A stretch of 64,000 bases of DNA from NCBI RefSeq assembly GCF_024199945.1, contig NZ_JANADP010000001.1:7564001-7628000 (forward strand), read 5' to 3'. This DNA comes from Bradyrhizobium sp. CCGUVB4N (lineage in GTDB: Bacteria; Pseudomonadota; Alphaproteobacteria; Rhizobiales; Xanthobacteraceae). Position numbers and translations under genes: made by a program. The notes under the pieces were generated by a model, which made no database searches, was not told the origin of the DNA, and worked only from the letters and a program-made list of their open reading frames with translations. Below are positions 1-10,425 of the stretch, in pieces (position 1 is the stretch's first letter; every line of letters starts with the position of its first letter).

Positions 1-143
1 TCGTCCGAGCCGATCTGCTGCGGCGACTGCGGCGAGCCGTTGTACACCAGCGACACCATCTGCGTCGCGGCAGCCGACGGCCGAACGGCAAGACACAACA
101 ATGCCAGCGCCGTGCTGGCCACACCAATATAGAATCGCTTCAT
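1..143 (-). CDS. N-terminal fragment of an unknown exported protein (runs off window)
   Basis: An ATG at 143 on the minus strand opens a frame that stays open to the window edge, giving about 47 residues. The first ~25 residues form a signal peptide: MKRF, a hydrophobic stretch (IGVASTALALLCLAV), then a likely cleavage after SAAA. The visible mature part (TQMVSLVYNGSPQSPQQIGSD) matches no family I recognise. It lies downstream of the DUF6622 gene on the same strand but about 90 bp away, so operon membership is uncertain. A substrate-binding protein for the neighbouring ABC transporter is possible but nothing visible supports it. Confidence 0.55.
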   Translation of the reverse strand, partial: MKRFYIGVASTALALLCLAVRPSAAATQMVSLVYNGSPQSPQQIGSD

Positions 144-231
144 CGCCCTCTTCCCCAAGCGAGGCGACGATAGCCAGATAAGCTATATGAACTGTTAACC
201 TAGATTCCAGGCGGTGCCCGAGCGCCGCAAG

Positions 232-741
232 TCAGCTCCCGGAACGGCTCTCCGCGCTCTTGCGCCGATACGCGAGCAGCAGCGCGATCATCGAGCCGAA
301 GAAATAGCCGGCGGTAGCGCCCGAGATGGCGCGGCCGACGATGATGGCCACCGCGCGGTCGCCCGCATCGATCGCAGAGATCACGCTCACCGTGTACTGC
401 AGAGTGAAAACGACGAGATTGCGGATCAGTGCGAACGCGCTGCCCGGACGGATGATTTCTCCGGTCTTGTGATCCACGTCGAACGGACGCGGCGTCAGCA
501 CGCCGAGAGGCAGAAGCACGAGGGCCGCCACGATCCACGCGACGATCGGCCATTGGGTATCCTGCTGCCCGAAGCCGATCCGCGAGACGCCCCAGACGAT
601 GAACACGATGGGCACGATCAGCGCGCGCCAGATCGCGACCTTGCGCGGCTGCATCGCCTTGATGCCCTGCCAGACCAGGTAAGCGAGCAGGATCCAGACC
701 CAGGGCGGCGTATGGATCAGGATCTGATAGGCGAACATCAT
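232..741 (-). CDS. DUF6622-type small integral membrane protein
   Basis: About 169 residues. I place the start at the Met-Met pair (741/738), because the residues further upstream (MPRSCRARRARAQ) are an out-of-frame read through the end of the preceding permease gene. The protein begins MFAYQILIHTPPWVWILLAY and has four to five hydrophobic segments (roughly residues 10-25, 40-60, 70-90, 115-135, 140-160). The pattern resembles DUF6622-family membrane proteins, whose function is unknown. It overlaps the 3' end of the downstream-type ABC permease gene (755-1567) only in untranslated sequence, so it is probably the last gene of that operon. Confidence 0.7.
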   Translation of the reverse strand: MMFAYQILIHTPPWVWILLAYLVWQGIKAMQPRKVAIWRALIVPIVFIVWGVSRIGFGQQDTQWPIVAWIVAALVLLPLGVLTPRPFDVDHKTGEIIRPGSAFALIRNLVVFTLQYTVSVISAIDAGDRAVAIIVGRAISGATAGYFFGSMIALLLAYRRKSAESRSGS

Positions 742-754
742 GACGACCTCCGGA

Positions 755-1567
755 TCACAGCGGTGCTGCGCTCTCGCCCTGCGAGCTCGACAGCTTCGAG
801 GCAAGCGAGGCGATGACGATGACGACCGCGATCAGGGCGATCACCAGCGTGCAGATCGCATTGATCTCGGGCTTCACGCCCAGCCGCACCTCGGAATAGA
901 TCCGGATCGGCAGCGTCGCCGAGCCGGGCCCGGTGGTGAAGCTCGCAATCACGAGATCGTCGAGCGAGAGGGTGAAGGCGAGCATCCATCCGGCGACGAT
1001 CGCGGGCGCGATCAGCGGCAGCGTCACTGACAGAAAGGCCCGAACGGGCGCGCAGCCGAGGTCCATCGCCGCCTCCTCCAGCGAGCGGTCGAGCGAACCG
1101 AGGCGCGACTGCACCACGACGGCAACGAAGCACATCGTCAGCGTGGTGTGGGCAATCGTCACGGTCCAAAAGCCGCGCTCGGCGTTCAGCGCCACGAACA
1201 GCAGCAACAGCGACAATCCCGTGATCACCTCCGGCATCACCAGCGGCGCATAGAGCATGCCGGAGAACAGCGTGCGGCCGCGAAAGCGTTCGCCACGCGA
1301 CAGCGCCACCGCGGCCAGCGTACCGATCAGCGTGGCGATGGTCGCGGACGCAACCGCGACCCGCAGGCTCATCCAGGACGCCTCGATCATGGCCCGGTCG
1401 GCAAAGAGCTCGCGATACCAGCGCAGCGACCAGCCGCCCCACACCGTCACCAGCCGCGAGGCATTGAAGGAATAGATGACGAGAATGAGGATCGGCAGAT
1501 AGAGGAAGCCGAGGCCGAGCGCGAGCGAAGCGATGTTGAAGCGGGACAGGCGGGAGAATTTGCGCAT
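755..1567 (-). CDS. potI: ABC transporter permease, PotC/PotI-like (polyamine-type)
   Basis: 270 residues with about six transmembrane helices. The N-terminus contains YLPILILVIYSFNASR, characteristic of the second permease of spermidine/putrescine-type importers. The EAA loop that contacts the ATPase is visible as EEAAMDLGCAPVRAFLSVTLP, with the conserved glycine. It follows potH with a 1-nt gap and shares the operon with the ATPase, so the three form one importer in the inner membrane. The actual substrate cannot be read from sequence: polyamines are the family norm, but related systems carry other small cations or opines. Confidence 0.85.
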   Translation of the reverse strand: MRKFSRLSRFNIASLALGLGFLYLPILILVIYSFNASRLVTVWGGWSLRWYRELFADRAMIEASWMSLRVAVASATIATLIGTLAAVALSRGERFRGRTLFSGMLYAPLVMPEVITGLSLLLLFVALNAERGFWTVTIAHTTLTMCFVAVVVQSRLGSLDRSLEEAAMDLGCAPVRAFLSVTLPLIAPAIVAGWMLAFTLSLDDLVIASFTTGPGSATLPIRIYSEVRLGVKPEINAICTLVIALIAVVIVIASLASKLSSSQGESAAPL

Positions 1568-1568
1568 C

Positions 1569-2476
1569 TCACCGCTCCTCCAATTGCCGCCGCTGCAGCC
1601 GCTCGTAGAGCAGCAGCGGTAGCAGCAGCACCACCAGCAGCACGATCGCCGCGCTCGAGGCGACCGGCCAATCCTTGTTGGTGAAGAATTCGAGCCACAG
1701 GGTCTGGCCGATCATCAGCGAATTGGAGCCGGCGAGAAGATCCGGGATCACGAACTCGCCGACGATCGGGATGAAGCACAACAGCACGCCGGCACCGACG
1801 CCTGGCAGTGACAGCGGGAAGGTCACCAGCCAGAACACCTGCCATGGCGGCGCACCGAGGTCGCTTGCGGCCTCCTCCAATGCCGGCTCCATCTTGGCGA
1901 GCGTGGCGTAGAGCGGCAGGATCATGAACGGCAGATAGGAATAGACGATGCCGATATACATCGCGGTATCGGTGGACAGCCACACCACCGGCTCGCCGAC
2001 CAGGTGCAGCGCCAGCAGGATCTGATTGAGCAGGCCGTCGTGCTGGAGGATATTGATCCAGGCATAGATGCGGATCAGGAACGAGGTCCAGAACGGCACG
2101 ATCACCAGCACCATCGCCACCGCTTGCCAACGCTTCGGCAGCCGCGCCATGCCGTAGGCGATGGGATAGCCGATCAGCAGCAGCAACGCGGTCGCCGTCA
2201 CCGCAACGGTGAGGCTGCGCAGATAGGCGAACACGTAGATGTCGTCGGAGGCGAGCAGCTTGAAATTGTCGATCGAGAGCGCAGCAAAGGCCGCCCGGAT
2301 CGCGGACCACCCGGCCGTCAGGTCGAACACCGGCTCGTAAGGCGGCTGCGCGATCGCCGTCTGCGACAGGCTTATCTTCAGCACGAAGCCGAACGGCACC
2401 AGGAAGAACAGCACCATCCAGACATAGGGCGCGATCGCGGCAAAGCGCGCCGGTCGCGCGAAAATCCGGCGCGCGC

Positions 2477-2480
<4 letters not shown>
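1569..2480 (-). CDS. potH: ABC transporter permease, PotB/PotH-like (polyamine-type)
   Basis: 303 residues when started at MSARRIFARP (2480). This start is chosen because its ATG overlaps the stop of the ATPase gene in an ATGA arrangement; a further upstream Met would overlap more. It has six predicted helices and an EAA loop, EEAASDLGAPPWQVFWLVTFP. The long extracytoplasmic segment after helix 1 (about residues 40-80) is typical of the first permease of this family. Translation is probably coupled to potG. It forms a heterodimeric channel with the next permease. Confidence 0.85.
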
Positions 2481-3646
<1,166 letters not shown>

Positions 3647-3698
3647 GGTCCCTGCCAACCCCAATGCCGCCGCACGCTAGCGGCGGATCGGCCTTTGC

Positions 3699-5177
3699 TC
3701 AACCGGTTCGAGGCGGATCGTTCACACCCGCCATGAACGCGGCCAGCGCGTCACGGTCCGCGGCCGGCATGGTCAGGCCGAGCTTGGAGCGGCGCCACAG
3801 AACGTCTTCTGGAAAGCGCGCCCATTCGCGGGCCATGAGATAGCGCACCTCGGCGCCGGTCAGGTCCGCGCCGAAGGCCGGGCCCAGCTCCTCGCGGGTC
3901 TTCGCCTCGCCTAGCACGGCCGGCAATCGCGAGCCGTAGGCCGCGACCAGGCGCCGGGCCTGCGTCTCGGAGAGAAAGCGCCAGCGGTGGCGCGCGAGGT
4001 CGACCTCGGTCTCGAAACGATCCCAGGCAAAATCTCCGCCGGGCAGTGCGGCGCCGGCGGTCCAGCGCGGCGACATCGGATAGAACGGCGTCAGGCGCGT
4101 CACCGCCCGCTCCGCCCGCAACCGCGAGGTGGTGACGTCGCCGCCGAACATCGTGAGCAGCGGCGCCTTGCGCCGGCGCGCGTGGAACAGCGTCGTGCCG
4201 TCGCCGCGCCGTCCGGACGCGGGCGTCAGATTGACGCCGGAGACCGTGCGCACGACGTCGGTCGGGGCAACACGCTCGCGAAAATAGCGGCTCGCGGCCT
4301 CGCAGAGATAGCTGACATCGGCGCCCGGCATCGCGACGATGGCGGGATCGCCGGTGAAATCGTGCGTGACCGTGCCGACCAGCGTGAAATCACGCTCGAA
4401 CGGGCTGGCAAAAATCAGCCGTCCGTCGCTGTTCTGGAACACATAGACGTTGTCGGACTCAAACAGCCTTGGCACGACGATCTGGCTCATCTGCATGGCC
4501 GCCAGGGCCTGCTGCGGCTGCCGCAGCACGGTCTCTGCGACCATTGCCGTCCAGCCGCCGCTGGCATTGGCCAGCGCGCGTGCCGTGACGACGCGGCGAT
4601 GGCCGCGATCGACCAGCGCGAGCCGCCAGGTGTCGGTCCTGTCGGCACGCACGCATCGCGCCCCGGTCAGGATCACAGCGCCGCGCTCGGCGGCATCCAG
4701 CGCCGTGAGCACCACCAGGCGCGAATCGTCGACGACGCAATCGGCATATTCGAACGCGATGCCGAACGGCCGTTTCAGCGCGTTGCCGACCGGATGATGG
4801 GTGATGTCGAGGGTGGCCGATCCGGGCAGGCCGCCGCGGTTCGTGAGGGCGTCATAAACGTATAATCCGGCACGCAACAGCCATGGCGGACGTTCGTCCG
4901 AATGGGCGGGGATCACAAAGCTCATCGGCCGCACCAGATGCGGTGCGATCCGAAGCCAGGTCCGGCGCTCGGCCAGCGCCCGGCGCACCCGCCAGAAGCC
5001 GCGGCGCTCCAGCACGGATAAATCGCCATGGATCAGCCGCGGTGTCGCCGATGACGCGGCACCGCCGAGATCGCCCTGCTCGATGAGAATGACGCGCAGC
5101 CCGCGCCCCGCCGCATCGCGCGCGAGATTGACGCCGTTCAGGCCGCCACCAATGATCGCGAGGTCGTAATCTGCCAT
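3699..5177 (-). CDS. glpD: FAD-dependent glycerol-3-phosphate dehydrogenase, GlpD-like
   Basis: 492 residues, close to the ~500 of aerobic GlpD, which oxidises sn-glycerol-3-phosphate to dihydroxyacetone phosphate and feeds the quinone pool at the inner membrane. The N-terminus has the FAD-binding GxGxxG Rossmann motif (IIGGGLNGVNLARDAAGRG), followed by IEQGDLGGAASSATPRLIHG. In classical GlpD this last segment usually reads with a Ser and HGG; here it is TPRLIHGDLS, a small divergence. A C-terminal GlpD-type helical domain includes EVRYLMAREWARFPEDVLWRR. It sits between the GGDEF/EAL gene (33 bp upstream) and the ABC operon, all on one strand. Confidence 0.85.
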   Translation of the reverse strand: MADYDLAIIGGGLNGVNLARDAAGRGLRVILIEQGDLGGAASSATPRLIHGDLSVLERRGFWRVRRALAERRTWLRIAPHLVRPMSFVIPAHSDERPPWLLRAGLYVYDALTNRGGLPGSATLDITHHPVGNALKRPFGIAFEYADCVVDDSRLVVLTALDAAERGAVILTGARCVRADRTDTWRLALVDRGHRRVVTARALANASGGWTAMVAETVLRQPQQALAAMQMSQIVVPRLFESDNVYVFQNSDGRLIFASPFERDFTLVGTVTHDFTGDPAIVAMPGADVSYLCEAASRYFRERVAPTDVVRTVSGVNLTPASGRRGDGTTLFHARRRKAPLLTMFGGDVTTSRLRAERAVTRLTPFYPMSPRWTAGAALPGGDFAWDRFETEVDLARHRWRFLSETQARRLVAAYGSRLPAVLGEAKTREELGPAFGADLTGAEVRYLMAREWARFPEDVLWRRSKLGLTMPAADRDALAAFMAGVNDPPRTG

Positions 5178-5210
5178 GAAGCCGTCGAAGGGAGCGATGC
5201 GCCCTTCTCA

Positions 5211-7895
5211 CTAGCCGGTCTTGAGCGCAAGCTCCATGGCTTCGACGCGGCCGACGAGGTCGGCATATTTCCCGATGGGCAGCGGCTTGCCGAGCAAATA
5301 GCCCTGCACACCGTCGCAGCCTTCCCTGGCAAGGAAAGCGAGCTGGTCGATGGTCTCGACGCCCTCGGCGATGATCGACATTTCGAGGCCGTGACCGAGG
5401 TCGATCACGGCACGGACGATCGCGGCCGATTGCGGATTCCGGCCGAGATTGATGATGAAGGCGCGGTCGATCTTGATCTTGTCGAACGGGAATGCCTGCA
5501 GATAGCTCAGCGAGGAATAGCCGCTGCCGAAATCGTCCATCGAGATACGGACGCCCAGCGCCTTCAGGCGGCGCAAGAGCGCCAGGCCGCGATCGAAGTC
5601 CTCGATCAGCACGCCTTCGGTGATTTCGAGTTCGAGCCGGCCGGGGGCAAGCCCGGTCTCGATCAGGATCGCATGGACGAGCCCGACCACGTCGCCGCGC
5701 ATGAACTGAGCCGGCGACAGATTGACCGCGACCTGCAGCGGCTTCGGCCACGACGCCGCCTCGCGGCAAGCCTCGCGCAGGATCCATTCGCCCATTTCGA
5801 CGATCAGGCCGCTTTCTTCCGCAATCGGGATGAATTCGGCCGGCGAGACCTGGCCGCGCACCGGATGCTGCCAGCGCGCCAGGGCCTCGAAGCCGATGAT
5901 CTCGCTCTCGGCGACGCTGTCGCGCGCGATGCCCTGGGGCTGGAACGCCAGCGACAGCTCGCCGTTCTTGATCGCCTTCGACAGATCCTGGTGCAGCACG
6001 CGACGGTCGCGGATCTGCTGGTCCATCTCGGGCTGGTAGAGGCTGATGGTGCCGCGCGATTTCTGCTTGGCACGGAACAGAGCGGCACCGGCGTTGGCGA
6101 GCAGCGCCGCACCGTCGGGACCATTGTGCGGGAAGATCGACATGCCGGTGGTGATGCCGGCACGGACGGCGCGGCCGTCGATGTGGAATTCGGGCGCAAG
6201 CGCGTCGCCGAGCTGCTGCGCCAGCGCAAGACCCGCATCGGGCTGCTTGCCATCGATGATCAGGCCGAACTCGTCGCCGGAGAGGCGCGCCACCAGGCCG
6301 CCACGTGCGGCGTCCTGGAACCGCTGGGCCACCTCGATCAGCAGCTTGTCGCCAAGCGCATGGCCGAACACGTCGTTGACTTCCTTGAGGCCGTCGAGGT
6401 CGACGCACAGGACCGCGAACTCCTCGTCGGTGCCCTCGCAGGCCTCGATCATCTGGTTCAACGCCTGGAGGAAGGCGGCGCGGTTCGGCAAATCGGTGAG
6501 GCCGTCATGATAGGCCATGTGCGCCATCCGCGACTCGGTCTGCCGGCGGTTGGTCACGTCCTCGTGGGTCTTGATCAGATATTCCGGCTGGCCGGCGTCG
6601 TTGAGCACCGTGGCGCGCCGGGTCAGGAACAGGCGCAGGCCGTCCTTGGTGGAGATCGGGTGCTCCTCGGTGATCATCCCGCGCTTCTTGATCGCGGCCT
6701 CGTCGCGCGCGATGATCAGCTTGGCTTCCTTGGCATTGAAGATGTCGGAGGCGGTCAGGCCGGTGGCTTCCTCACGCCTGCGGTTGAGGATCGTCTCGGC
6801 GCTGCGGTTGGCGAGCAGATAGCGGCCATCCTTGACCTGCTCCACGATCAGCGCCACCGGGATATTGTCGACCACCAGCTCGAGGAATTTCTTGGTGTTC
6901 TCCAGCTCCACCGACAGCGATTGCCGATCGGTGATGTCCTCGAACACCACCAGCAGGAATTCCGGCTTGTTGCTCTCGTTGCGCACCACGATGCGGATCG
7001 AGGCCACCATGCGCCGGGCCTGGTCGCGTTCGACCTCGACCTCGAATTCGTTGCGATATTGTCCCTCCGGCGCCAGCAGCGCGGCCCGGTCGGTCGCCTC
7101 GATGCTCGCCGCCGATTTCGGGCCGAACAGCTCGCGGGCATTCTTGCCGACGACCTCATCGCGCGAAAAGCCCCAGAACCGCTCATAGGCACTGTTGGCA
7201 AAGATGTAGCGGCCGTCCTCGATGTTTTTCGCGGCCACGCAGGCCGGCACGTTGTCCAGCACCGTTTCCAGGAACTGCTTGGTCGAGGCGAGCTGCCGCG
7301 ACAGCTTGCGCTGCTCGCTGACGTCGAGATGGGTGGCCACGGAGCCGCCGTTCGGCAGCACGAAATACTTGACCAGGATGGCGCGGCCATCAGGCAATTC
7401 GCTGATCAGCCCGTTGGAGCTTGCCGCCTTCTCGTAGAAGTCGTCATCGGAGACGGCAAGGACCCCGCGCCGGCGCCGCAACTCGAGGATGTCGTAGCCG
7501 GTCATGCCGGTCCACAGGTCCGAGCGCGTCAGGCCGTAGATCTCGATATAGCGGTCGTTGCAGAAGATGATGCGCCGCTGCGCATCCGTCATCACCACGC
7601 CCTGGTTGAGATTGTTCATGGCGGAGGAGACGAAGGCGTTGCGTCGCAACTGCGACCGCTTGCTCCGGCGCAGCGCGGAATGGATCCACAATGCGATGGC
7701 GGCCAGGAACGCGCAGACGACGACGCCCCCGATCAGGGCTTCCCAGACCAGATTGGGATCGAGATCGCCAAGAAAGCGCGACGGACTGAAGCTGTCGGCA
7801 TAGGCACGCGAAGGCGCGACCGCGCTGGCCAGGCACACGACGGCCTGCACAGCAATCGGAAGCATGCTGCCTTCCTGCCAGTTCTTCTCAGCCAT
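5211..7895 (-). CDS. PAS-GGDEF-EAL cyclic-di-GMP signalling protein
   Basis: 894 residues. The N-terminus has a hydrophobic signal or anchor segment (residues ~10-30) and a second transmembrane helix (~50-72), so the rest should be cytoplasmic. Three PAS-like domains follow (about 85-195, 205-325, 330-450). The GGDEF domain has the variant SGDEF (ARLSGDEFGLII). The EAL domain appears complete: EALARW, VAVNLSPAQF, LEITEG, MDDFGSGYSS, KIDRAF and AEGVET carry the metal and catalytic residues. I infer phosphodiesterase activity on c-di-GMP; cyclase activity is uncertain because of the first Gly to Ser change, which some active cyclases tolerate. It may be the first gene of the glpD-ABC operon. 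Confidence 0.9.
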   Translation of the reverse strand: MAEKNWQEGSMLPIAVQAVVCLASAVAPSRAYADSFSPSRFLGDLDPNLVWEALIGGVVVCAFLAAIALWIHSALRRSKRSQLRRNAFVSSAMNNLNQGVVMTDAQRRIIFCNDRYIEIYGLTRSDLWTGMTGYDILELRRRRGVLAVSDDDFYEKAASSNGLISELPDGRAILVKYFVLPNGGSVATHLDVSEQRKLSRQLASTKQFLETVLDNVPACVAAKNIEDGRYIFANSAYERFWGFSRDEVVGKNARELFGPKSAASIEATDRAALLAPEGQYRNEFEVEVERDQARRMVASIRIVVRNESNKPEFLLVVFEDITDRQSLSVELENTKKFLELVVDNIPVALIVEQVKDGRYLLANRSAETILNRRREEATGLTASDIFNAKEAKLIIARDEAAIKKRGMITEEHPISTKDGLRLFLTRRATVLNDAGQPEYLIKTHEDVTNRRQTESRMAHMAYHDGLTDLPNRAAFLQALNQMIEACEGTDEEFAVLCVDLDGLKEVNDVFGHALGDKLLIEVAQRFQDAARGGLVARLSGDEFGLIIDGKQPDAGLALAQQLGDALAPEFHIDGRAVRAGITTGMSIFPHNGPDGAALLANAGAALFRAKQKSRGTISLYQPEMDQQIRDRRVLHQDLSKAIKNGELSLAFQPQGIARDSVAESEIIGFEALARWQHPVRGQVSPAEFIPIAEESGLIVEMGEWILREACREAASWPKPLQVAVNLSPAQFMRGDVVGLVHAILIETGLAPGRLELEITEGVLIEDFDRGLALLRRLKALGVRISMDDFGSGYSSLSYLQAFPFDKIKIDRAFIINLGRNPQSAAIVRAVIDLGHGLEMSIIAEGVETIDQLAFLAREGCDGVQGYLLGKPLPIGKYADLVGRVEAMELALKTG

Positions 7896-8100
7896 CAGCC
7901 ACCCGCGATTTCAACTGCGGATTGTCTGGCTTCACGGGTTTGGATCGGGTAAACGCCTGTACGCCCAACAGAAAAATGTGACGCGAAATACGGCAATTGC
8001 CCTGACATGATAAATGCTTCCTTAATGGACAACGGCCGCGCGGCCCGTTTCCCAGGCAAACCGGCCCTCTCGGCAACTTCAACGGGACTTCTGCACAACC

Positions 8101-9204
8101 ATGGATAGGGTCGACTGCGTCGTCATCGGAGCCGGCGTCGTCGGGCTCGCGGTGGCCCGGAAGCTGGCCCAGGCCGGGCGCGAAGTGATCGTGCTCGAAG
8201 AGGCCGAGGCCATCGGCACCATCACCTCCTCACGCAACAGCGAGGTGATCCATGCCGGGATCTACTACCGCGCCGGAAGCTGGATGGCGCGCATGTGCGT
8301 CAGCGGCAAGCACGCGCTCTACCGTTATTGCGGCGAGCGCGGTATCCCGCACAAGAATTGCGGCAAGCTGATCGTCGCGACCAATGCAAAGGAAACCGAG
8401 AAGCTGCAATCGATCAAGGCGCATGCCGAGGCCAACGGCGTGCTCGACATGCAGTTGCTCTCGAGCGAGGCGGCGCGCGCGCTGGAGCCGGCGCTGGCCT
8501 GTGATGCCGCGCTGCTCTCGCCGTCGACCGGCATCATCGACAGCCATGCCTACATGCTCTCGCTGCGCGGCGAGGCCGAAGAAGCCGGCGCAGCCTTTGC
8601 GTTTCACACGCCGCTGATCCGCGCCAAGGCAGACGCTGGTGTGATCGAGATCGAAGCCGGCGGCGAAGCGCCGATGACGCTGCAATGCGACCTGCTCGTC
8701 AACGCCGCCGGGCTTTCGGCGACGACCGTGGCACGCCACATCGACGGCATGCCGATCGACCGGATTCCGCCGGCCTATCTCGCCAAGGGAAACTATTTCA
8801 GCTGTAACGCGCGCGCACCGTTCTCGCGCCTGATCTATCCCGTGCCCGAGCCCGGCGGGCTCGGCGTGCATCTCACCCTGGACATGGCGGGACAGGCGCG
8901 CTTTGGCCCCGACGTCGAATGGATCGAGACGATCGACTATGAAGTCGATCCGTCGCGCGCCGAGCGCTTCTATCCTGCGATCCGCAAATACTGGCCGACG
9001 CTTCCCGACGGCGCGTTGATGCCGAGCTATTCGGGCATCCGCCCGAAGATCGTGCCGCCGGCGGTGGCTACCCAGGATTTCCTGATGCAGGGTCCGCGCG
9101 ACCATGGTGTCGCGGGTCTGGTCAATCTGTTCGGCATCGAATCGCCGGGACTGACATCGTCGCTCGCGATCGCGGACCACGTCGCAGAGCTCGCAGAAAT
9201 CTAA
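8101..9204 (+). CDS. FAD-dependent oxidoreductase, L-2-hydroxyglutarate oxidase (LhgO)-like
   Basis: 367 residues, DAO family. The N-terminal FAD-binding motif is CVVIGAGVVGLAVARKLAQ, followed by the acidic residue that binds ribose (VLEEAEAIG). The segment SSRNSEVIHAGIYYRAGSW is diagnostic of the LhgO/YgaF-like subgroup, as is the C-terminal GLVNLFGIESPGLTSSLAIA. Members oxidise L-2-hydroxyglutarate or similar 2-hydroxyacids and pass electrons to the respiratory chain. It is divergent from the PAS-GGDEF-EAL gene with ~205 bp between starts, and stands alone. Substrate assignment is by family only. Confidence 0.85.
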   Translation: MDRVDCVVIGAGVVGLAVARKLAQAGREVIVLEEAEAIGTITSSRNSEVIHAGIYYRAGSWMARMCVSGKHALYRYCGERGIPHKNCGKLIVATNAKETEKLQSIKAHAEANGVLDMQLLSSEAARALEPALACDAALLSPSTGIIDSHAYMLSLRGEAEEAGAAFAFHTPLIRAKADAGVIEIEAGGEAPMTLQCDLLVNAAGLSATTVARHIDGMPIDRIPPAYLAKGNYFSCNARAPFSRLIYPVPEPGGLGVHLTLDMAGQARFGPDVEWIETIDYEVDPSRAERFYPAIRKYWPTLPDGALMPSYSGIRPKIVPPAVATQDFLMQGPRDHGVAGLVNLFGIESPGLTSSLAIADHVAELAEI

Positions 9205-9242
9205 GCGGCCGCGCAACGATCATTGCACGGCGCGCACCTAAC

Positions 9243-9277
9243 AGCAGGGACGAGCGCAAACGCTCTCATCCCTGCCT
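9243..9277. terminator. Hairpin between convergent genes, probable terminator
   Basis: Arms GCAGGGA (9244-9250) and TCCCTGC (9269-9275) pair perfectly, with an inner GAGCG/CGCTC pairing. It lies between the end of the LhgO-like gene and the end of the convergent DUF465 gene. There is no clear T-run, so a Rho-independent role is only likely, not certain. Confidence 0.45.
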
Positions 9278-9316
9278 GAAAGGATACGATCAAACTTTAC
9301 GCTGTTACGGGGGTTA

Positions 9317-9499
9317 CTAGTGAAGCGTGTCGCCGGTTTGCTTCAGACGCTCGATCTGGTCCTTGACCATCAACTTCCGGCGCTTCAACTCAACAATTTG
9401 CAGGTCGTCTGTTGAAAGGTGCACGAGAGCTTCGTGCAATTCGTTTTCGAGAACTTTGTGCTTCCGTTCCAATTCAACCAGATGTGCCTGAATTGTCAT
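9317..9499 (-). CDS. YdcH/DUF465 family small coiled-coil protein
   Basis: 60 residues. The start is at 9499 (MTIQAHLVELERKHKVLE) because a strong AGGAGG ribosome-binding site lies just upstream. The sequence is a two-helix heptad-rich hairpin ending in LKRRKLMVKDQIERL, the conserved core of DUF465 (YdcH). The family is widespread in proteobacteria, is short, and has no settled function. A second DUF465 gene lies 330 bp away in the divergent direction. Confidence 0.85.
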   Translation of the reverse strand: MTIQAHLVELERKHKVLENELHEALVHLSTDDLQIVELKRRKLMVKDQIERLKQTGDTLH

Positions 9500-9826
9500 T
9501 CGAAACCTCCTCGGTAGGGGTGACCTTGGATTCGATCCGGACGAAGAAGTGTACACCGTCGATTCGTTCTGTCGATGGATATCCGTCGTCGCAGCGTCAT
9601 TTTTGAAAATTCATATGTAATGAAGCGTGAGTAAGGAACCACGCGGTGAAAGATCCATGATATCAATGCGCTTGCGCGACACTGCTGCGAATCGTTGAAA
9701 TATCTTGCGAGAGAGCGGTGCGCGAAGGTCGCAGATCGCTTGCGATCACGCCGCGCAAGGACGATAATTTCCACAGGGCATCCACAGCCTTAATCTCAAG
9801 CTAATCGGTTTTCGGCCACCGCAAAC
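9500..9826. other. Intergenic region between divergent DUF465 genes
   Basis: This 327-bp stretch separates two divergent DUF465 genes and must hold both promoters. It is visibly more AT-rich than the surroundings around 9590-9660. I see no open frame with credible coding features and no confident promoter boxes. Confidence 0.5.
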
Positions 9827-10033
9827 ATGACCAATGAAGACGAGCGTGAGCTCGAAGCCGAGCTCACCCGGTTGCAGCAGGAACACCGAGATCTCGATGC
9901 GGCGATCGATGCACTGCATCAATCGCCCGCCCCCGACCTATTGCGGTTACAGCGGTTGAAGAAACGCAAGCTGTTGTTGCGCGACCGCATCGCCTTCATC
10001 GAAGACCAGATCACGCCTGACATCATCGCCTGA
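9827..10033 (+). CDS. YdcH/DUF465 family small coiled-coil protein (second copy)
   Basis: 68 residues, MTNEDERELEAELTRLQQEH at the start and LKKRKLLLRDRIAFIEDQI near the end, matching the DUF465 core LKRRKLxLKDxI. It is more acidic at the N-terminus than the minus-strand copy and has an extra short Pro-containing linker (SPAPD) between its two helices. The function of the family is unknown. It heads a run of three short plus-strand genes. Confidence 0.82.
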   Translation: MTNEDERELEAELTRLQQEHRDLDAAIDALHQSPAPDLLRLQRLKKRKLLLRDRIAFIEDQITPDIIA

Positions 10034-10184
10034 TCCGCGAGCGGTCGCGGCTTGCGGCCCACATGAATCCGCTTGACTCAAAAAGAACAAAAGAGGAACA
10101 TAAATCCCGCCGCCGACGCCCCAGGAAACGCCCAAGAAAGCGCCCAAGAAAAACCTGCACGCACAACCCGCAAGGACACCGCAG

Positions 10185-10403
10185 ATGTCAGTCCCCGCCC
10201 TTCTCGACAACAGCTATTACGAGCAAGCCTGCGATCAGGCGATCGCGATGTGTGACGGCAATCTGCGCAGCACCATCAAGGCGCTGATCATGGCCAACGA
10301 ATATCTGGAAGCCGAACTGGAAGAGCTGCAGGCCGCGATCTCCGCCGGCTGCATTCCCGAGACCTCGCGCAGCTGGACGCGGGGCAAGAGCGGCGCCGCC
10401 TAG
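10185..10403 (+). CDS. Small conserved-looking protein of unknown function
   Basis: 72 residues. The middle is helical and leucine-rich (IKALIMANEYLEAELEELQAAI), and the C-terminus is basic. I do not recognise the family. Codon use agrees with the genome style and it is followed 22 bp later by another small gene, so both are probably real and co-transcribed. The AELEELQAAI stretch suggests a short coiled coil. Confidence 0.65.
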   Translation: MSVPALLDNSYYEQACDQAIAMCDGNLRSTIKALIMANEYLEAELEELQAAISAGCIPETSRSWTRGKSGAA

Positions 10404-10425
10404 TTCTGATCACCGGAGCAACGCC

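Noticed and set aside
5391..7952. Long plus-strand ORF (853 aa) opposite the PAS-GGDEF-EAL gene
   Set aside because: Antisense shadow of a high-GC gene: the composition is Arg/His/Asp/Gly-heavy, no domains are visible and there is no ribosome-binding site.
10063..10287. Short Arg/Lys-rich ORFs before the 72-residue gene
   Set aside because: They arise from a direct repeat of CGCCCAAGAAA, lack a good ribosome-binding site and overlap a better gene.
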